From assembly GCA_025353045.1 (NCBI GenBank), contig JANXRK010000028.1:1-9346 (forward strand): DNA of 9,346 bases, in the 5' to 3' direction. Below the pieces are notes generated by a model. It did not search any database, had not been told where the DNA came from, and saw only the letters and a program-made list of their open reading frames with translations. Position 1 is the stretch's first letter; every line of letters starts with the position of its first letter. The translations under genes and the position numbers were made by a program. The DNA comes from Candidatus Tayloriibacteriota bacterium. Its GTDB lineage: Bacteria > Patescibacteriota > Minisyncoccia > Phycocordibacterales > PALSA-1337. Of the stretch, positions 6,469 to 9,346 are shown piece by piece.

Positions 6469-7368
6469 TTATTTAGATTGACTCAAAATAGTCACGGCTT
6501 TCGTCACGATCGGCACAATATCATCATAGAAATTGAGATCCAAAATATTAGATAGCTTAAACCATTTTCCATCATCAAGTCCTGGCTTTTCTGCAAGTTT
6601 AATATCATCAAATTTTGATTCTGCCAAAAAGTAATGAACTTGTTTTCGAATTTTTCCGAGTTCAGGATCAGAAGCGATATACTCGTTATTTCCTAAATCT
6701 TCAACAATCTTGATGTTAAGCCCCATTTCTTCTTTTACTTTATTCACAGTACCCTCTCGAACATCTCCTGTAGGAATTTTCCCTTTTGAGAGAGTCCAGT
6801 GACCAAAAATATCATGGACAAAAGCCATATAGATATCATCGCCATCTCGAGCATAGACAACTGCCCCCCCAAGATTCTGAATCGGCATTTGCTCATAAGG
6901 AATATCTTCAATCCTTTTCTTTTTCTTTGGTGATGAATCTTTTCCAGGTTCACCGAGTTCCTTATATACAGAACCTAGAACTCCATTTATGAATTTACCA
7001 CTATTCTCTCCACCGAAACTTTTAGCAAGCTCGATCGCTTCGTTGATTGCTACTTTTGCAGGAACTTCTTTTCTATCAGAAAAAAGAAGTTCGTACAAGC
7101 CCATTCGTAGAATATTTCTATCAATTATTGAAATTTTATCCAAAGGCCAATCAGGGGCAGCCTTTACGATAATATTATCGAGATCTTCTTGCTTTGAAAG
7201 GACATTTTGAGTTAGTTCTTCAATAAAATTATTATCACTCATTCCAGGCGCAAACTCTAAGGCAATGCGAGTAATCGTATCCTTAACAAGGTCATTGTGT
7301 CGGCCTCTGAAATCCCACTCGAAGAGTGTTTGGAGTGCTACTGATCTCGATAAGTGTCGATTTGCCAT
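6469..7368 (-). CDS. nusB: NusB antitermination factor fused to a Nudix-like domain
   Basis: Residues 1-~138 are NusB: RSVALQTLFEWDF near the start, IDRNILRMGLYELLF (82-96), and AKVAINEAIELAKSFGGENS followed by KFINGVLGSV (104-134). NusB binds boxA RNA with NusE/S10 during rRNA transcription antitermination and assembly. After a charged linker (~140-155, PKKKKR) comes a ~140-residue Nudix fold: GGAVVYARDGDDIYMAFV, HWTLSKGKIPTG, then VKEEMGL. The Nudix box (196-217) is degenerate. It is one residue short compared with GX5EX7REUXEEXGU, the first Glu is Asp (D202), and the RE pair is N209-K210, while EE (213-214) and the final Gly are kept. Hydrolase activity is therefore uncertain. No stop separates the halves, and total length is 299 against ~140 for plain NusB. 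It lies between rpmF (29-base gap) and rnc (6-base gap) in the same operon. I do not know the Nudix substrate. Confidence 0.9.
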   Translation of the reverse strand: MANRHLSRSVALQTLFEWDFRGRHNDLVKDTITRIALEFAPGMSDNNFIEELTQNVLSKQEDLDNIIVKAAPDWPLDKISIIDRNILRMGLYELLFSDRKEVPAKVAINEAIELAKSFGGENSGKFINGVLGSVYKELGEPGKDSSPKKKKRIEDIPYEQMPIQNLGGAVVYARDGDDIYMAFVHDIFGHWTLSKGKIPTGDVREGTVNKVKEEMGLNIKIVEDLGNNEYIASDPELGKIRKQVHYFLAESKFDDIKLAEKPGLDDGKWFKLSNILDLNFYDDIVPIVTKAVTILSQSK

Positions 7369-7397
7369 TTTATTTTGAAAGAACTCTTACTCCACGT

Positions 7398-7625
7398 TTA
7401 CTTCACCATCTCCGCTTTCTTTTTATCTTTTGTTACTTTCTTTGCTACTAACGCTGTCATATCTATTATCTTTTTTCCTCGGTATGTTCCACATTTTTCA
7501 CAAAGAGTGTGTCGAGTGTGCATTGCACCACAATTTGAACATTTAGAAAGTCGTACATCAACCAAAGCGTGATGTGATCGTCGATTGTCTCGGTGAGCAC
7601 GATTGGCTCGCATTCGATTTACCAT
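7398..7625 (-). CDS. rpmF: 50S ribosomal protein L32
   Basis: This is a 75-residue bL32. NRRSHHAL matches the conserved core, and two zinc-binding pairs, CSNC and CEKC, surround GAMHTRHTL, with GTYRGKKII completing the family pattern. The usual MAVPKRKTSKS leader is replaced by MVNRMRANRAHRD, a form I associate with Patescibacteria. A lysine-rich C-terminal extension follows the zinc ribbon. The frame stays open upstream to 7712, but the start at 7625 is preferred because the family alignment begins there and the promoter -10 ends nine bases before it, so any longer start would be upstream of transcription. It is the first gene of the rpmF-nusB-rnc-smc operon. Confidence 0.94.
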   Translation of the reverse strand: MVNRMRANRAHRDNRRSHHALVDVRLSKCSNCGAMHTRHTLCEKCGTYRGKKIIDMTALVAKKVTKDKKKAEMVK

Positions 7626-7634
7626 AGTGACTCT

Positions 7635-7662
7635 ACTATAGCATATAGATATAAAAACGCAA
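7635..7662 (-). promoter_or_regulatory. Promoter of the rpmF-nusB-rnc-smc operon
   Basis: On the minus strand: TTGCGT (7662-7657), a 16-base spacer, then TATAGT (7640-7635), with TGC just before it forming an extended -10. Nine bases separate the -10 from the rpmF ATG. The expected start (about 7628) leaves only about three untranslated bases, so the message is almost leaderless. Confidence 0.72.
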
Positions 7663-7690
7663 AGGCTTTTACAAAAGTTATAGCGAATTA

Positions 7691-7738
7691 GGCAAAAGAA
7701 AAGAACATACAAACGAGTCGCATGTCCTTTTCTTTTCC
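7691..7738. terminator. Long near-perfect hairpin, terminator after the cold-shock gene
   Basis: Arms AAAAGAAAAGAACAT (7694-7708) and ATGTCCTTTTCTTTT (7722-7736) pair over 15 positions with one G-T wobble, plus an outer GG/CC, around a 13-base loop. The T-rich arm makes it a plausible intrinsic terminator for the minus-strand cold-shock gene, whose stop lies five bases from the hairpin. It also isolates the downstream rpmF promoter. The near-symmetrical structure could act on either strand. Confidence 0.7.
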
Positions 7739-7742
7739 AAGA

Positions 7743-7943
7743 TTAAACTCTTGAAACTCCTACCGCTGATGGTCCTTTTTCTCCATCTACGACTTCGAAA
7801 GAAAGAGTGTCTCCTTCTCGCAATTCTTCGTAAGTAACACCCTTCAATTCCTTTGAGTGAAAGAAAAGATCCTTAGCTTCGCCTTCGCGAGTAATGAATC
7901 CAAATCCCTTAGGTGTCAAAGTCTTAATTTTTCCTGTTGCCAT
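7743..7943 (-). CDS. csp: Cold-shock domain protein
   Basis: This 66-residue protein is a single CSD/OB fold, the usual length for the Csp family. RNP1 is KGFGFI (residues 12-17) and RNP2 is DLFFHSKEL (25-33). Csp proteins bind single-stranded RNA and melt secondary structure, aiding translation and antitermination. The N-terminus MATGKIKTLTPKGFGFI is diagnostic, and the usual phenylalanine-rich surface is present. It is transcribed alone from its own promoter and ends at a strong hairpin. The ATG at 7943 is the only start that fits the family; no Shine-Dalgarno sequence precedes it. The RNase R protein also begins with a cold-shock-like OB domain, but the two are separate genes. Confidence 0.95.
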   Translation of the reverse strand: MATGKIKTLTPKGFGFITREGEAKDLFFHSKELKGVTYEELREGDTLSFEVVDGEKGPSAVGVSRV

Positions 7944-8012
7944 GTGTATATTTTTTTTAGTGACTAATGTATCGCGAAAGTCGACGTCTGTTTACATTTC
8001 TAATACGAAGTA

Positions 8013-8040
8013 AGTATAACTTAAATCTTTTACAAAGCAA
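8013..8040 (-). promoter_or_regulatory. Promoter of the cold-shock gene with a ~60-base leader
   Basis: On the minus strand: TTGCTT (8040-8035), a 16-base spacer, TATACT (8018-8013). The predicted start near 8006 leaves a leader of about 60 bases before the ATG at 7943, the longest predicted leader in the window. Within it, AATGTA (7998-7993) can pair with TACATT (7971-7966) across a 21-base loop, a weak fold that could be temperature-sensitive. Regulatory leaders are known for other csp genes, but here this is inference. Confidence 0.55.
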
Positions 8041-8042
8041 TA

Positions 8043-8216
8043 CTAGAATGACTGGTCAGTAGTTGATGCAGATGAAAGTGAATCGATAATTTCACTTGTT
8101 TCGTCTTGCGGTACAACAACTGGGTCAGGTGTATTATTTATAACAAAAGATTGTATTTTACTTGCAACAAAAAAGGATACCACGAGTAGTATGATTGTGA
8201 ATATGTTTTTTTGCAT
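8043..8216 (-). CDS. Small membrane-anchored peptide, unknown function
   Basis: This is a 57-residue frame starting ATG at 8216 and ending TAG. Residues ~4-19 (NIFTIILLVVSFFVAS) form one hydrophobic segment that would act as a membrane anchor or uncleaved signal. The remaining ~38 residues are polar and rich in Ser, Thr, Asp and Pro (NNTPDPVVVPQDETSE), and would lie outside the membrane. There is no lipobox cysteine. The start is six bases after the stop of the 35-residue basic peptide, so the two are probably co-transcribed. I recognise no family. It could also be the N-terminal remnant of a longer secreted protein. Confidence 0.6.
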   Translation of the reverse strand: MQKNIFTIILLVVSFFVASKIQSFVINNTPDPVVVPQDETSEIIDSLSSASTTDQSF

Positions 8217-8222
8217 AGTTTT

Positions 8223-8330
8223 CTATTTAGACTTCTTCAAAGCAAGTCGAGCACGCTTGATGGCCAAACGCTTCTTTGTTTTCTTTGATCGAGAAGTCTT
8301 ATTAGGATGGTTTGTTCTGATATTTGACAT
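8223..8330 (-). CDS. 35-residue, highly basic peptide; possible ribosome- or RNA-associated protein
   Basis: The peptide starts MSNIRTNHPNKTSRSKKTKK and ends with an Ala/Leu/Lys/Arg helix-like tail. Fourteen of 35 residues are Lys or Arg and none is acidic, like tiny ribosomal proteins, but it does not match L34, L36, THX, S21 or the COX24-type basic peptides as I know them. The start at 8330 is supported by an excellent promoter whose TATAAT is six bases upstream, predicting a leaderless message. The frame is open further upstream (to 8510), but that part is antisense-frame coding inside trhO. A probable partner, the 57-residue membrane peptide, follows. High predicted expression and charge suggest nucleic-acid binding; this is inference. 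Confidence 0.65.
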   Translation of the reverse strand: MSNIRTNHPNKTSRSKKTKKRLAIKRARLALKKSK

Positions 8331-8336
8331 AAATCG

Positions 8337-8364
8337 ATTATAGCACAGTAACTCCTTCTCGCAA
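8337..8364 (-). promoter_or_regulatory. Strong promoter for the basic-peptide gene, overlapping the end of trhO
   Basis: On the minus strand: TTGCGA (8364-8359), a 16-base spacer, consensus TATAAT (8342-8337), with TGC directly before it forming an extended -10. Six bases (CGATTT) separate it from the ATG at 8330, so transcription is predicted to begin on the A of ATG. The promoter lies inside the last codons of trhO, whose TAA overlaps the -10. It is the best promoter match in the window. Confidence 0.75.
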
Positions 8365-9204
8365 GTATAATTTGTGATTAGAGAAGCATATATCGCAACA
8401 CAAGATTTTTTTTGATGGTCGAGTACGATCGTCTGAATAATATTTCTCAGCAATATTTTGACAAAAAAAACACTGGGCAACAATAACTTTGTTTTCAATA
8501 GGCACGACATCAGTTGTCAATCGATTATCAAAGACAAAAAGTGTACCTTTGAAGTTTTTGCCTGGATATTCCTTCATGTAGGTATGAATTCCGTCTTTAA
8601 GCTGATAAAGGTCAGTAAATCCTTCTTTCTTAAGTAGACAGGTTGCCTTTTCACAGCGAATTCCTCCTGTACAGACAGTAACAATCTTTTTATTTTTAAT
8701 ATTTTTTAATTGCTGCAGTTTTTCAGGAAGGTCTCGGAAATTTGAAAGTTTTGGATCAATAGTTTTTTCAAATCGTCCACTGGCGATTTCATATTCATTT
8801 CTCAAATCAAGAACAATGAAATCTTCGTCCTTTTGATACCATGATTCAAGTTCACTAGCTGATAGTTCTCTTGCTGTATCTTTTTTAATATCAAAAGAAC
8901 CAGCACCGAGTGTCACAACTTCAGCTCGAGATTTTATCTTTAGTTTAGGAAAAGCAATTCCATTCCCCACACTTTCCTTAAAAAGGATATCAGCAAAAAT
9001 AGGATTGTTAGTAAGAAGTGTTTTGAAAGTTTCAATGTTTTCTCTGATACCCTCGAGAGTTCCATTAATTCCCTCCTCTGCAACAATAATTCGTCCAGTG
9101 AGATGTAGTGTCTTACACTTCTCTTGATAGGTCAAAACAAAAGCCTTTGGATCGGTAATATGAATAAATTTATAAAATAGAATAATGACGAAATCCCCCT
9201 TCAT
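8338..9204 (-). CDS. trhO: TrhO-type rhodanese, tRNA uridine 5-hydroxylation protein
   Basis: This 288-residue protein belongs to the YceA/TrhO family, which in E. coli and Bacillus uses oxygen to make 5-hydroxyuridine at tRNA wobble position 34. An N-terminal acylphosphatase-like domain (ILFYKFIHITDPKAF, then GRIIVAEEGINGTLEG, residues 38-53) precedes the rhodanese domain (~125-215). VLDLRNEYEIASGRF (131-145) and the active loop CTGGIRCEKA (178-187, catalytic Cys178) are intact. The C-terminus has Cys245, Cys248, Cys269/270 and Cys273, a likely zinc site that is more compact than in the E. coli protein. The ATG at 9204 gives the usual short N-terminus before the first strand. No clear promoter or ribosome binding site was found. 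It lies 24 bases after an unidentified membrane protein gene. Confidence 0.9.
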   Translation of the reverse strand: MKGDFVIILFYKFIHITDPKAFVLTYQEKCKTLHLTGRIIVAEEGINGTLEGIRENIETFKTLLTNNPIFADILFKESVGNGIAFPKLKIKSRAEVVTLGAGSFDIKKDTARELSASELESWYQKDEDFIVLDLRNEYEIASGRFEKTIDPKLSNFRDLPEKLQQLKNIKNKKIVTVCTGGIRCEKATCLLKKEGFTDLYQLKDGIHTYMKEYPGKNFKGTLFVFDNRLTTDVVPIENKVIVAQCFFCQNIAEKYYSDDRTRPSKKILCCDICFSNHKLYLREGVTVL

Positions 9205-9228
9205 AAGTACTGACAGATTATCATTAAT

Positions 9229-9346
9229 TTACTTTTTCATCAATTTTTTAATAAAGTATTGAATCAAAGTAAATACAACAACCGAAGCCAATGAAAATAT
9301 AATCAGACCTGAAGAAATATTTGCCAAAGTCAAATCAAAGAATTTT
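9229..9346 (-). CDS. C-terminal end of an unidentified membrane protein (partial at window edge)
   Basis: This is an open minus-strand frame of 38 codons ending in TAA. It contains one transmembrane segment (GLIIFSLASVVVFTLIQYFI) followed by a short basic tail KKLMKK, which would face the cytoplasm by the positive-inside rule. Too little is present to name a family. It is in the same direction as trhO, with a 24-base gap, so the two may be co-transcribed. Confidence 0.55.
   Translation of the reverse strand, partial: KFFDLTLANISSGLIIFSLASVVVFTLIQYFIKKLMKK

Noticed and set aside
6110..6481. 123-codon plus-strand open frame opposite rnc
   Set aside because: It overlaps the catalytic core of RNase III on the other strand and has no protein signature of its own.
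7626..7712. N-terminal extension of L32 to 7712
   Set aside because: The extra residues are unlike L32, and the region contains the promoter -35 and -10 elements and part of the terminator hairpin.
8331..8510. 60-residue N-terminal extension of the basic peptide
   Set aside because: It lies within trhO in another frame; the promoter at 8337-8364 starts transcription at the internal ATG.
1..9346. CRISPR array, tRNA, rRNA or other structured RNA gene
   Set aside because: No regularly spaced direct repeats, tRNA-like cloverleaf with a CCA end or T-arm GTTCRA motif, or rRNA-like conserved stretch was seen on reading.
1..9346. Alternative genetic code with TGA read as Gly
   Set aside because: Known families end at TAA/TAG/TGA as expected, none needs an internal TGA, and Trp is encoded by TGG.

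Overview
The window is a compact, AT-rich, bacterial housekeeping region. It most resembles a Candidate Phyla Radiation (Patescibacteria) genome, probably the Parcubacteria group. The lines of evidence are a short L32 that starts MVNRM instead of the usual MAVPK leader, an SMC shortened to 734 residues, the gene order L32-NusB-RNase III-SMC, very small intergenic gaps, and no recognisable Shine-Dalgarno sequence at any start. TGA is used as a stop and TGG encodes Trp, so the standard bacterial code applies. The lineage is inferred from protein features, not from a marker-gene tree.

Layout. 1-140: the 3' end of an IS30-type insertion sequence. 191-975 (minus): a two-gene unit, rpsP (S16) then a KhpA-type KH protein, closed by a hairpin terminator; the rimM/trmD genes that often follow are absent. 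976-1419: an intergenic region holding the decayed N-terminus of an SPFH/stomatin-like gene and the outward promoters for rpsP and the RNase R gene. 1420-3351 (plus): an RNase R-family exonuclease. 3352-3535: a convergent gap with possible terminators and an orphan reading-frame tail. 3536-7625 (minus): an operon running rpmF (L32), a NusB-Nudix fusion, rnc (RNase III) and a mini-SMC, with an internal promoter before smc. 7691-7738: a long bidirectional terminator-like hairpin. 7743-7943: a cold-shock protein with its own promoter. 8043-8330: two very small genes, a 57-residue membrane-anchored peptide and a 35-residue strongly basic peptide. 8338-9204: a TrhO-type rhodanese. 9229-9346: the C-terminus of an unidentified membrane protein.

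Functionally, most genes concern RNA and translation: ribosomal proteins S16 and L32, rRNA transcription and processing (NusB, RNase III), RNA decay (RNase R), RNA chaperones (KhpA, Csp) and tRNA wobble modification (TrhO). SMC handles chromosome organisation.

The most striking pattern is regulatory. Four genes (rpsP, the RNase R gene, smc and the 35-residue basic peptide) have a -10-like hexamer exactly six bases before the ATG. This predicts transcription starting on the A of the start codon, i.e. leaderless mRNAs; rpmF is nearly leaderless. Other notable items are the NusB-Nudix fusion with a degenerate Nudix box, the SMC without a visible hinge, and the orphan basic peptide with an excellent promoter.
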